DNA of 64,000 bases from Glandiceps talaboti. Lineage: Eukaryota > Hemichordata > Enteropneusta > Spengelidae. Shown one piece after another: positions 33,732-44,501 of the stretch. The position numbers were made by a program, and so were the translations under genes. Position 1 is the stretch's first letter. Every line of letters starts with the position of its first letter. The stretch covers positions 20,693,297 through 20,757,296 of the forward strand of contig NC_135566.1 of NCBI RefSeq assembly GCF_964340395.1. The letters are read 5' to 3'. Below the pieces are notes generated by a model. It made no database searches. It worked only from the letters and a program-made list of their open reading frames with translations, and was not told where the DNA came from.

Positions 33732-36626
33732 CAGAAAAAACTTATTCCATGTCATAGTAAAGTCACATATCAGTATAACATTATCCCTATGTCATAGTAA
33801 AGTCACATATCAGTATAACATTATCCCTATGTCATAGTAAAGTCACATATCAGTATAACATTATCCCTATGTCATAGTAAAGTCACATATCAGTATTATA
33901 ACATTATCCCTATGTCATAGTAAAGTCACATATCAGTATAACATTATCCCTATGTCATAGTAAAGTCACATATCACTATATAACATTATCCCTATGTTAT
34001 AGTAAAGTCACATATCAGTATAACATTATCCCTATGTCATAGTAAAGTCACATATCAGTATAACATTGTCCCTATGTCATAGTAAAGTCACATATCAGTA
34101 TAACATTATCCCTATGTCATAGTAAAGTCACACATCAGTATAACATTATCCCTATGTCATAGTAAAGTCACATATCAGTATTATAACATTATCCCTATGT
34201 CATAGTAAAGTCACATATCAGTATTATAACATTGTCCCTTTGTCATAGTAAAGTCACATATCAGTATTATAACATTGTCCCTATGTCATAGTAAAGTCAC
34301 ATATCAGTATATAACATTATCCCTATGTCATAGTAAAGTCACATATCAGTATATAACATTATCCCTATGTCATTGTAAAGTCACATATCAGTATTATAAC
34401 ATTATCCCTATGTCATAGTAAAGTCACATATCAGTATTATAACATTGTCCCTATGTCATAGTAAAGTCACATATCAGTATATAACATTATCCCTATGTCA
34501 TAGTAAAGTCACATATCAGTATATAACATTATCCCTATGTCATTGTAAAGTCACATATCAGTATTATAACATTGTCCCTATGTCATAGTAAAGTCACATA
34601 TCAGTATATAACATTATCCCTATGTCATAGTAAAGTCACATATCAGTATATAACATTATCCCTATGTCATAGTAAAGTCACATCGGTATTATAACATTAT
34701 CCCTATGTCATAGTAAAGTCACATATCAGTATAACATTATCCCTATGTCATAGTAAAGTCACATATCAGTATAACATTATCCCTATGTCATAGTAAAGTC
34801 ACATATCAGTATAACATTGTCCCTATGTCATAGTAAAGTCACATATCAGTATTATAACATTATCCCTATGTCATAGTAAAGTCACATATCAGTATAATAT
34901 TGACCCTATGTCATAGTAAAGTCACATATCAGTATTATAACATTATCCCTATGTCATAGTAAAGTCACATATCAGTATAATATTGTCCCTATGTCATAGT
35001 AAAGTCACATATCAGTATAACATTATCCCTATGTCATAGTAAAGTCACATATCAGTATAACATTATCCCTATGTCATGGTAAAGTCACATATCAGTATAA
35101 CATTGTCCCTATGTCATAGTAAAGTCACATATCAGTATTATAACATTATCCCTATGTCATAGTAAAGTCACATATCAGTATATAACATTATCCCTATGTC
35201 ATTGTAAAGTCACATATTAGTATTATAACATTGTCCCTATGTCATAGTAAAGTCACATATCAGTATTATAACATTGTCCCTATGTCATAGTAAAGTCACA
35301 TATCAGTATTATAACATTGTCCCTATGTCATAGTAAAGTCACATATCAGTATATAACATTATCCCTATGTCATAGTAAAGTCACACATATCAGTATATAA
35401 CATTATCCCTATGTCATTGTAAAGTCACATATCAGTATTATAACATTGTCCCTATGTCATAGTAAAGTCACATATCAGTATATAACATTATCCCTATGTC
35501 ATAGTAAAGTCACATATCAGTATATAACATTATCCCTATGTCATAGTAAAGTCACATATCAGTATATAACATTATCCCTATGTCATAGTAAAGTCACATC
35601 AGTATTATAACATTATCCCTATGTCATAGTAAAGTCACATATCAGTATAACATTATCCCTATGTCATAGTAAAGTCACATATGAGTATAACATTATCCCT
35701 ATGTCATAGTAAAGTCACATATCAGTATTATAACATTATCCCTATGTCATAGTAAAGTCACATATCAGTATAACATTATCCCTATGTCATAGTAAAGTCA
35801 CATATCAGTATAACATTATCCCTATGTCATAGTAAAGTCACATATCAGTATAACATTATCCCTATGTCATAGTAAAGTCACATATCAGTATTATAACATT
35901 ATCCCTATGTCATAGTAAAGTCACATATCAGTATTATAACATTATCCCTATGTCATAGTAAAGTCACATATCAGTATATAACATTATCCCTATGTCATAG
36001 TAAAGTCACATATCAGTATTATAACATTATCCCTATGTCATAGTAAAGTCACATATCAGTATATAACATTATCCCTATGTCATAGTAAAGTCACATATCA
36101 GTATTATAACATTATCCCTATGTCATAGTAAAGTCACATATCAGTATTATAACATTATCCCTATGTCATAGTAAAGTCACATATCAGTATTATAACATTA
36201 TCCCTATGTCATAGTAAAGTCACATATCAGTATTATAACATTGTCCCTATGTCATAGTAAAGTCACATATCAGTATTATAACATTGTCCCTATGTCATAG
36301 TAAAGTCACATATCAGTATAACATTATCCCTATGTCATAGTAAAGTCACATATCAGTATAACATTATCCCTATGTCATAGTAAAGTCACATATCAGTATA
36401 ACATTATCCCTATGTCATAGTAAAGTCACATATCAGTATTATAACATTGTCCCTATGTCATAGTAAAGTCACATATCAGTATATAACATTGTCCCTATGT
36501 CATAGTAAAGTCACATATCAGTATTATAACATTATCCCTATGTCATAGTAAAGTCACATATCAGTATAACATTATCCCTATGTCATAGTAAAGTCACATA
36601 TCAGTATAATATTGTCCCTATGTCAT
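33732..36626. repeat. Minisatellite, 40-43 bp unit, about 70 copies
   Basis: The unit is CCCTATGTCATAGTAAAGTC followed by ACATATCAGTATAACATTAT, with length variants created by extra AT or ATT after CAGTAT. It fills most of intron 13. Confidence 0.97.
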
Positions 36627-36827
36627 CTCTGAGACTTTACGAAATTCATATGCATAATGCTGTGGGATAATTTGGCTATTACTCAGTCCCAGATTCTCAC
36701 ATTAAAATTATTTTATCAGTGGTGCCATAAAGATTACACAAGATTGTTCATATGTTCAGGATCAAATAGTTCTATACCTGTGCTCAGCAGTTATTTTCCT
36801 CACCTAAATGTTAATGCTAATTCACCA

Positions 36828-36884
36828 TAGTTGAGTGAGTCTCAGATATGATGTGTTTTTATCTTCTAGTTGAGTGAGTCTCAA
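36828..36884 (+). repeat. Partial duplication of the exon 14 acceptor region
   Basis: TAGTTGAGTGAGTCTCA occurs at 36828-36844 and again at 36867-36883, where it forms the acceptor and exon start. The spacing is 39 bp. Confidence 0.9.
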
Positions 36885-36998
36885 AGTCGATGTCAGGAAT
36901 TGGAAACAGCAGTTGATGACCTACAGGAAGCATTGGCTAGACAGGCTGACAAGGAGAAAACACTAGATCATTTACAACAACAAAACCACAAACTAGAG
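36870..36998 (+). CDS. Host gene exon 14: coiled coil
   Basis: Acceptor ATCTTCTAG, donor GAG|GTCAGT, 129 bp, 43 codons, phase 0 to 0. The peptide includes CQELETAVDDLQEALARQAD. The word TAGTTGAGTGAGTCTCA, covering the acceptor and exon start, is repeated 39 bp upstream at 36828-36844. The upstream copy leads into a stop after six codons. Confidence 0.83.
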
Positions 36999-37228
36999 GT
37001 CAGTTTGAATTGTCCAGTTTTTCTGTCAAATTTGTTGTTGCCATGATTGATAGTTTGAAGATATATGTGTGTAGGCCCAAAGATCTATGGTTTTTCATTT
37101 ACGGGAAGCATTCAATTAAATCTGGTAATGAATACTGTGACCATGTCTGAAATATTTGTTTTCATGTATGATTTTATTCTCTACTATCACACAATTGAAT
37201 TGCACATGTTGGGATAATGCAGCTATAA

Positions 37229-37364
37229 GAAGTATTGTATTGTATTGCATTGTATTGTATTGCACTGTATTGTATTGTATTGTATTGTATTGTATTGTAT
37301 TGTATTGTATTGTATTGTATTGTATTGTATTGTATTGTATTGTATTATACTATGTATTGTATTG
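37229..37364. repeat. (TATTG)n pentanucleotide microsatellite
   Basis: About 25 TATTG/TGTAT units in intron 14, with a few C substitutions at the left side. Confidence 0.95.
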
Positions 37365-37404
37365 ATATCCACTATAATAGTGCTTGATATTGTCATGTTT
37401 TCAG

Positions 37405-37485
37405 GTTGAAATCAAGAAAACCAGAACAGCGTTAGCAGAGAGTGCAAAGAGAATCCATAAACTTGATGTGGCTTGTATACAGAAG
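37405..37485 (+). CDS. Host gene exon 15: coiled coil
   Basis: Acceptor GTTTTCAG, donor AAG|GTACAC, 81 bp, 27 codons, phase 0 to 0. The peptide is VEIKKTRTALAESAKRIHKL followed by DVACIQK. The DIRS relic lies in the next intron. Confidence 0.82.
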
Positions 37486-37993
37486 GTACACAACATTCTT
37501 ACTAAAAAAAAAGACTGACTTAAACTAAATGACAAAGTGAATGAGTGTACTAATTAACTTCAATAATTCCATGAAATGATGGCCTTGTGCATAGCCTAAT
37601 ATACACTCCCTGTGTATATGCTTGTATGTTCATCATTGATCACAGAAATGGATTTCAATTTATAGGAAACTAATGTTCTTCCATGGTTTACACTACCACC
37701 TAAAATTTAAAATTTGCCTAAACCTACCTTGAAGTGCAAATTATAAGTCTTTGAATGGAGCGTAGTGTATCTACTTAACAATGCCTTTCCACTTTCCATC
37801 GATAGTTGGCGCTCTTTCCAAGTACTGTATAATTAGATTCACTCGCTGTCAGCCATCTTGTCATTCCACTTCAGCGGGCCAGTTGGCAAGTTGTATTGTA
37901 AATTGTTTAGTAGTGATGTACAGCAATTTTTAAAGCACAGAGGCAGATGATGCAATTTACATGTAGTCGGGACGCGTGGGTGGGAGGAGCGTA

Positions 37994-38102
37994 GTAGATA
38001 CACTACGCTCCATTCAAAGACATATAATTTGCACTTCAACGTAGGTTTAGGCAAATTTTAAAGTCTTTATCATTCCGCTTCTTGTATCTACTTAACAATG
38101 CC
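37994..38102 (-). repeat. Internal complementary region of the DIRS relic
   Basis: The first part (GTAGATACACTACGCTCC onward) is complementary to the left end near 37706-37775. The second part (GTCTTTATCATTCCGCTTCT onward) is complementary to the right end near 40125-40157. The junction is around 38060. Confidence 0.85.
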
Positions 38103-38109
38103 GACTCCC

Positions 38110-39230
38110 AAGCTGGACAAAATGTAAATTGAAATATAAACTGACCTATCACTGCCCTGAGGCAGATAGCAATATCAAACGACCCACTTCTGAGGAATCT
38201 GTGTGTCAATGGTAGAATTTGGTGAAGGTTGTGCTGGTCGACCAGTCTCCACGTTGTAGGACTTGTGTCAGTGTTGCTCCCTGATGCAAGGCTGCTGAAC
38301 AGGCAGCTCCCCTTGTACTCTGTGCCTTGAAACAACTGGTGTCTATGCCTGCATTTGACATAACTGTTTTTACCCATCTTGCAATTGTCTGTGAGGTTAC
38401 TTGTTTGTAGGGTCTTCTAATTTAAAATGAAATAAATAACTTTGATGGACAATTTCTACCTTCCCGTACAGCAAGATCTCTGTATCCGCTGTTTCTCTTG
38501 ATGTACTGCTTAACATAATGTCTCACATCGAGAGCCCTATCTCGAAAACTTGGACATTTTACAGTCTTATGAGGTCTGGTAACTGACGAAGTCTTTGTCA
38601 GCTCCGGAATAACAAACAGAATGAAATCATGAGTAATAAATATTACAGAATTCAATGTCTAACTTGCTTATTGTCTGGCCTCTATCTGAGGATGTCAGAG
38701 CAATGAGCGTGACAGTATTCAAAGTAAGTTGCTTTAGGCTCAAGGTAGAGCTAGGGTGTAGAGACTTCAGATAATTTAATACCTTGGTAACATCCCAGGT
38801 TACTGGATAAAGTGGTTTTGGTGGGTGAATATGATAGAATCCCTTGAATAATTTAGATAGTAATGGATGGGTTCCTATAGGATAACCATCTATCTTGAGG
38901 TGTACTGATGAGATAGCAGCTCTAGCCATTCACTGTACTGTATGAAAGTTCTTGTTTCTGGAATAGTTCAGTCAAGAAATCTATGATTACCGTTATAGGA
39001 CAACGAATTGGATCTGCCTTCTGTTGATGGCACCAGCAAGCATATTTCTTCCATCTAAAGTCATACTGTCTCGAAGTCCCATGGCAGACTGCCTTGAGTA
39101 GTATTTCTGTAGCTGCTGTTGAAATTCCTTGACTTCTGTATTGTTGCCTGAGAGCATCCAGGCGGCAAGTGGAGTCAGATTGACTTTTGGTGGTTTCCCT
39201 GTGTGTGGTTCTAGTAGCAAATTCCTGTGT
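38110..39230 (-). pseudogene. Tyrosine recombinase remnant of the DIRS relic
   Basis: N-terminal piece LLKAVCHGTSRQYDFRWKKY, middle piece with the catalytic-type Arg (LTSSDRGQTISKLD), and a C-terminal piece with ARWVKTVM, STRGAA and TTFTKFYH, which retains the Tyr. The pieces lie in different frames: a frameshift near 38925 and further breaks around 38430-38650. The His expected before STR is replaced by Gln. It is clearly non-functional. Confidence 0.85.
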
Positions 39231-39969
39231 TGTGGTAACAGCAGAGGTTCCTGACACGACATTTGCAGCAACAGTGGGTACCAAGGCCTCTTGGCCCACA
39301 CTGGTGTTATGACTATGAACCTGGCCTGGTCTGCACGCAGCTTTTGAAGGCATCTGGATATTAGAGGTGGTGGTGGAAACATGTATATGCTTTTGTTTGT
39401 CCATACTAGAGCGAATGCATTTGTTGATGGTACTAGTACAACCATTTCCTCTGTATTGTATAATCTGCCTAGGTGACAAAGTTGTTTGGTTGGTGTTAGA
39501 TGGGACTTTCCCTTGTTTGGTATAAACCCCAGTTAGCAAAGTAGTGTTATTAACGTGCATGTGTTCTGATGACACAGTTTTGCTTGTGCTGCCTTGTTGA
39601 ATATATCGTCTATGTAGCTGCTGCATATAATTCCTTGTTTTCGAGCTTGAGCCATTGGTATTTTCAGTACCTTGGTGAATATGCGAGGTGCTGATGTCAG
39701 CCCAAATGGGAGACATGTGTACTGGTAACGTTGGTTTTGCCATTGAAAGCACAGGTATTTTTGGTGTTCTTCGCAGGAATCTGCTCAATGACGGGTTCGT
39801 CCTCCAGAACCAAGTCGTCCATGTTCTCCCTTGTGTTAACAATAGTTAGGTCACCTGTGAAAGCTTCGGGTGTACTTACACAGTTTTCGGTAGTAGGTTG
39901 AGCATCCATGCGTGTTGCGCTACTGGAGGCCTTTTGCTTCTTCCTTTTAATGGTTTTTGGTTCGCTCAT
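38993..39969 (-). pseudogene. Fused gag start and RT remnants of the DIRS relic
   Basis: A gag-like start (MSEPKTIKRKKQKASS at 39969) runs into RT sequence in another frame. CLPFGLTSAPRIFTKVLKI is RT motif B and YIDD is the catalytic box. After an in-frame stop and a deletion, the RT tail resumes (MFPPPPLISRCLQK, PVWAKRPWYPLLL). RT motif A and RNase H are absent. The recombinase frame overlaps its end, as in intact DIRS elements. Confidence 0.85.
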
Positions 39970-40559
39970 GTTGAGTTTCGACCAAAGTTACAGAGCACCA
40001 GCAAGTACAACTTTGCCCAACGGTGCTAGGAAATGGAATGACAAGATGGCTGACAGTGAGTGAATCTAGTTATACAGTATTTGGAAAGAGCGTCAACTAT
40101 CGATGGAAAGTGGAAAGGCATTGTTAAGTAGATACAAGAAGTGGAATGATAAAGACTAACACAGGGGGATGGTGGGGGTTAGCTATTACCATAGTTACCA
40201 CTGTTATCAACATTCAGTGCCTCACCAGTGTTCCTCTAATGTTTTATACAGGGTTAAATTGATGACAATTGGTTTCTTATAAGTCTCCCCGTATTCCAAA
40301 ACAGGAGAACACCAAAGTGTGATACATCACATAGAATTGCTGTCAGTACAAAGAATTGCTGTCAGTCAGTGACATCACATTGGCTTAGATGGCACACTTC
40401 CAGAAAACCACTAAATATAGCTTGGTGATTTGTTACTTTGATATGGTTGTTTGGTTCGTGTGTACATTTATACATATTTCGCTCCTTGTCAGAACCATAT
40501 CATAGCCCACAAGTCTTGTGGATCATACATTAACAACATCTCCATTACTTTGTACACAG

Positions 40560-40703
40560 GACAATGATTTATCAGCTGTTACTGATGAACGAAATGATCT
40601 TGCTCAACAACTAGAAGATACCCAGGGTAAGAGGAACAATTCAGTAGTGTATCTCCATGATGATGAGTTACCACTGTGGGAGGTTTTGAAAACAGCTGAT
40701 AAG
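40560..40703 (+). CDS. Host gene exon 16
   Basis: Acceptor TTGTACACAG, donor AAG|GTATGA, 144 bp, 48 codons, phase 0 to 0. The peptide starts DNDLSAVTDERNDLAQQLED and ends ELPLWEVLKTADK. An internal CAGG|GTAAGA at 40627-40632 is a good cryptic donor but would end in phase 1, out of register with exon 17. Confidence 0.82.
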
Positions 40704-41212
40704 GTATGAATCTCTGAATAATGTCTTATAACAACCTACCAACGTTAGATACTGTCTTATAACAACCTACCAACTTTAGATAATGTCTTATAACAATCTA
40801 CCCACTGTCAATTGTGAGTGTATACCCAGTCTTTCAAACTTTAAATGATGTCTTGGTCAACTGTGGACAGACAAACCTATGAAATGTAATAGTGACTGGA
40901 CTGTTATACAGAGAAAGGATTATGTCTCAAACAAACTAACTGAATATGTCTGATGTTAAAAGTTTAGATTAACTTTGCTAATGAAATTTTAATTTTAATC
41001 ATTAATGGGACTTTATTGAAGAGCAACAGGCATGAATATCTGATAGATCTGATGTTAGGGGCTTAGAAGACCTGTATAACAGAAGAGGACTTGTAATGCC
41101 CACGATCTCTGTTATTACTACAGATCTGATGTTATATGGGAATTCATAGAGTATGTCAACATAATTTATAGAACTGTTTATTTAAATGCCATCTTTATAT
41201 TGTTGTTTTTAG
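40704..41212. other. Intron 16
   Basis: Starts with about three copies of a 30 bp word (GTCTTATAACAACCTACC) at 40722-40810. The rest is unique A+T-rich sequence. Confidence 0.5.
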
Positions 41213-41349
41213 ACTGAAATACTGAAGGTCTTGAGAGAGAATATAGAGGAAAGTAGACGTCAAAAGACATACTTGGATCAGCTGTATGCATTAATGTTAG
41301 ACCAAGCACCATCATTGCTGGAACAAATGGATGAAGAATTTGATGAAGA
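41213..41349 (+). CDS. Host gene exon 17: helical, acidic
   Basis: Acceptor TTGTTTTTAG, donor GAAGA|GTAAGT (strong), 137 bp, phase 0 to 2. The peptide starts TEILKVLRENIEESRRQKTY and ends LEQMDEEFDE. Confidence 0.83.
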
Positions 41350-41589
41350 GTAAGTTGTAATTCTCACTCATAGCTGATAGAACTTACATAAAAGAGGGGA
41401 AGGGGGTAAGGGCAGGGGCAGATACAATAAAATCTAGTTAGGTTAAAAATCATTTTTTGCAAACATTGAGTTTTGTCACATGACTGACCATCCTTAGAAC
41501 TGAGGTACTGTACAGGAGAGAGAAAAGAATGAAAAGGAGAGACTACATAAAATATCAAAGTGACTGTATTACTGTATTGTATTGTATTG

Positions 41590-41931
41590 TGGAGTCATGA
41601 TAGTCAAATGGTTTGAATGACTGTTTTGGATTGTGACAGTTTGGCCGGTAGCACTGTTGTTTGTTTCTGAGTCCTGGGGCAAGATTTGAACCATGGTTGT
41701 GCCGTAGTCAACCCAGCTGTATAATTTGGGACCTGGTAGGACAGAGGCTGTTTGTTTAATCCTATGTGCTTAAAAAAGGCTGCAGTGGATTGTGTGCTGC
41801 CCAGGGGAGTGAGGAAGTATAAATGATTGTTGTGTCTCTATAGGTCCGTACTAGGGGTAATAATGGTAACATACTTGGAGCACAGTATGGGGATATCAAG
41901 CACAGTCTAAAAACTAACATTACTATTATTT
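41590..41931 (+). mobile_element. tRNA-derived SINE, copy 2
   Basis: Same family as the copy at 32270. Shared words include GTCAACCCAGCTGTATAATT, GGGACCTGGTAGGA and GAGGAAGTATAAA. The tRNA-like head is more decayed and the B box is not conserved. The 3' tail (aacattactattatt) ends about 11 bp before exon 18. Confidence 0.75.
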
Positions 41932-41942
41932 CAACATTGTAG

Positions 41943-41973
41943 GGATTTGTCTGGTGATGAAGAATTCTGCTAA
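41943..41973 (+). CDS. Host gene exon 18 (terminal): last nine codons and stop
   Basis: Acceptor TCAACATTGTAG. The split codon GA|G gives Glu, then DLSGDEEFC and TAA. The acidic run continues exon 17, which supports the join. Almost all of the branch-point and pyrimidine-tract region belongs to a SINE ending about 11 bp upstream. Confidence 0.72.
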
Positions 41974-42409
41974 GATCAGACATATCATCCTCAGAAGAGA
42001 GAAAACAGTCCTACGCATGGTTAGCATATAAGAATGAAGTATATCACTGTACTATAGTTGTCCGAAGACCTCTTTACAACACTCAACATAGTACATGCCA
42101 AACAAAACAGATTATTTGTGGATATAAAATTATATTTTCATACATAATTATATCAAAATTTAAAAGTCTACTATTTGCTTGTTTGATTTCATAAAAAATT
42201 TAAAAGATAAAAATGTATGCAAATTTATAGGGTGGCGGTTAATAATGGTATACCATATCAGTATTAATCACTGCATGAAAGGCTGGCATTTTTGGTACAT
42301 AACGGTCACATGACGGCATTGCCGAAAATCCAGAAATGGTGCATTTCTGTTGTGTGACCTTCATGTATCGAAACCAGAAATGCCACTTTTCATGCAATGA
42401 ATGATAGAC
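41974..42409 (+). other. Probable start of the host 3' UTR
   Basis: A+T-rich sequence directly after the stop codon. No AATAAA occurs in this stretch. The first clear AATAAA found downstream is at 44030-44035, beyond two minisatellites, so the true cleavage site is unknown. Confidence 0.4.
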
Positions 42410-42868
42410 CAAAGTATGAACTATGGCATTCACTGATTGGCTTATAATGAAAAACCAAAGTATGAACTATGGCATTCACTGATTGGCTTATAATGAAAAA
42501 CCAAAGTATGAACTATGGCATTCACTGATTGGCTTATAATGAAAAACCAAAGTATGAACTATGGCATTCACTGATTGGCTTATAATGAAAAACCAAAGTA
42601 TGAACTATGGCATTCACTGATTGGCTTATAATGAAAAACCAAAGTATGAACTATGGCATTCACTGATTGGCTTATAATGAAAAACCAAAGTATGAACTAT
42701 GGCATTCACTGATTGGCTTATAATGAAAAACCAAAGTATGAACTATGGCATTCACTGATTGGCTTATAATGAAAAACCAAAGTATGAACTATGGCATTCA
42801 CTGATTGGCTTATAATGAAAAACCAAACTATGAACTACATGTATGGCATTCACTGATTGGCTTATAAT
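42410..42868. repeat. Minisatellite, 46 bp unit, about 10 copies
   Basis: The unit includes TATGAACTATGGCATTCAC and TGATTGGCTTATAATGAAAA, with very low divergence. Each unit has an inverted CCAAT motif (ATTGG). It lies 440 bp after the host stop codon, possibly within the 3' UTR. Confidence 0.96.
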
Positions 42869-42892
42869 GACTTTATGCATATACACACCAGT

Positions 42893-43833
42893 GATAAGTA
42901 CATGTAGCCACTCAGCAGCTAGCTAACAGTGACTAAGGTGTTGTAAGTACATGTAGCCTATCAGCAGCTAGCTAACAGTGACTAAGGTGTTGTAAGTACA
43001 TGTAGCCTATCAGCAGCTAGCTAACAGTGACTAAGGTGTTGTAAGTACATGTAGCCAATCAGCAGCTAGCTAACAGTGACTAAGGTGTTGTAAGTACATG
43101 TAGCCTATCAGCAGCTAGCTAACAGTGACTAAGGTGTTGTAAGTACATGTAGCCTATCAGCAGCTAGCTAACAGTGACTAAGGTGTTGTAAGTACATGTA
43201 GCCAATCAACAGCTAGCTAACAGTGACTAAGGTGTTGTAAGTACATGTAGCCTATCAGCAGCTAGCTAACAGTGACTAAGGTGTTGTAAGTACATGTAGC
43301 CTATCAGCAGCTAGCTAACAGTGACTAAGGTGTTGTAAGTACATGTAGCCAATCAGCAGCTAGCTAACAGTGACTAAGGTGTTGTAAGTACATGTAGCCA
43401 ATCAGCAGCTAGCTAACAGTGACTAAGGTGTTGTAAGTACATGTAGCCTATCAGCAGCTAGCTAACAGTGACTAAGGTGTTGTAAGTACATGTAGCCAAT
43501 CAGCAGCTAGCTAACAGTGACTAAGGTGTTGTAAGTACATGTAGCCAATCAACAGCTAGCTAACAGTGACTAAGGTGTTGTAAGTACATGTAGCCAATCA
43601 GCAGCTAGCTAACAGTGACTAAGGTGTTGTAAGTACATGTAGCCAATCAACAGCTAGCTAACAGTGACTAAGGTGTTGTAAGTACATGTAGCCTATCAGC
43701 AGCTAGCTAACAGTGACTAAGGTGTTGTAAGTACATGTAGCCAATCAACAGCTAGCTAACAGTGACTAAGGTGTTGTAAGTACATGTAGCCAATCAGCAG
43801 CTAGCTAACAGTGACTAAGGTGTTGTAAGTATA
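42893..43833. repeat. Minisatellite, 49 bp unit, about 19 copies
   Basis: The unit includes GTAAGTACATGTAGCC and CAGCTAGCTAACAGTGACTA. About half the units read CCAATCA and the rest CCTATCA. Each also holds GTAAGT, a perfect 5' splice-site word. Confidence 0.96.
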
Positions 43834-44142
43834 TGCAACTCAATATGGCAGTTTGTTTCCATACTTGTTTTATCAAATTTTTTAGACCAGTCTGGGTTTT
43901 AACAGGGAGATTTTTGTGTTTTTTTATGTTTTATGAATTTCTATTTTATTTGTTTCAAAAACAATTCTTTTATCAGGCTACATCTATTCAGTAAATTATA
44001 AATGGCTAATTCCAATTTTTTTATTTAAAAATAAATGGTATTCTTCATTATTTGTCTTATTTCAACAATGGTTACTGTCTGTAATATTGTGTTGAAGCTA
44101 TTCCATATTGTAGTCTTTGTCGTTAAGTCTTCAATCCATGTA
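43834..44142. other. Unique A+T-rich segment with AATAAA
   Basis: T-rich sequence with AATAAA at 44030-44035, a possible distal polyadenylation signal for the host gene. Confidence 0.3.
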
Positions 44143-44501
44143 TTAAAGGGACACAAGTTGAGTTTATACGTTCTGGGGCCAGATTTATACTGTGTATTTA
44201 AAAGTCACTAGTAGTGTTGTACTTACTGAAGTATACATAACCATCACTTGTAATGAACTGAACTCAAATCTGGTAATATAACATGTAAACAATCAGATGA
44301 CATCCTTTTTCATATTTATCAAAAAATGTCAAGGAATCCATGCTAGGAAATCAACTGTTCTAACACTGTCAGAATGCAGATATTATGTCATAGAAGACAT
44401 GTTTTGACAGTGATATTGTACTAGAATAGAGTAATTGAGATTTTATGTAATTAATTTCACTTGAGTAAAAGATTTATAAACTCAGTTTGTGTCACTTAAA
44501 T
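44143..44501. mobile_element. MITE-like element, family B, TTAA-flanked
   Basis: The left end TTAAAGGGACACAAGTTGAG is mirrored at the right end, where the rc reads TTTAAGTGACACAAACTGAG. TTAA at both ends suggests TTAA target duplication, as for piggyBac-type MITEs (inference). Related fragments are at 14174 and 47541. Confidence 0.7.

Larger units (their letters stand above)
37706..40157 (-). mobile_element. Internally deleted, decayed DIRS-type element
   Basis: Reads on the - strand. The inverted terminal repeats (core 37768-37873 and 40030-40137, sharing CTTTCCACTTTCCATCGATA) and an internal complementary region at 37994-38102 match the DIRS plan. Between them lie remnants of gag, RT and tyrosine recombinase with the middle of RT/RNase H missing. 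It is about 2.45 kb against 6.1 kb for the intact element, and it belongs to a different family. It sits in intron 15, antisense to the host gene. Confidence 0.88.
3274..41973 (+). other. Host gene (visible part): RA / coiled-coil / PDZ scaffold protein, 18 coding exons
   Basis: Gene span assembled by hand from 18 exons whose GT-AG junctions and phases all agree, giving 710 visible residues and a stop at 41971-41973. The order is: end of one RA-like fold (residues 1-33), a second RA-like domain (about 37-116), a Ser-rich linker, coiled coil (about 165-380), a PDZ domain (about 387-467), coiled coil (about 475-610) and an acidic C-terminus. RA domains bind Ras/Rap-family GTPases and PDZ domains bind C-terminal peptides, so a membrane-proximal scaffold or effector is likely (inference). 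Paired RA folds plus PDZ recall afadin, but no FHA or DIL domain is present, so I do not call it afadin. The first visible exon needs one base from an upstream exon, so the 5' end is missing. The gene is swollen by minisatellites and transposons. Confidence 0.8.

Noticed and set aside
36640-36760. Similarity to 46100-46190 (shared cagtcccg/ag, tatcagtgg, ccataa words)
   Set aside because: Could be another old repeat pair, but the match is too short and diverged to support by eye.
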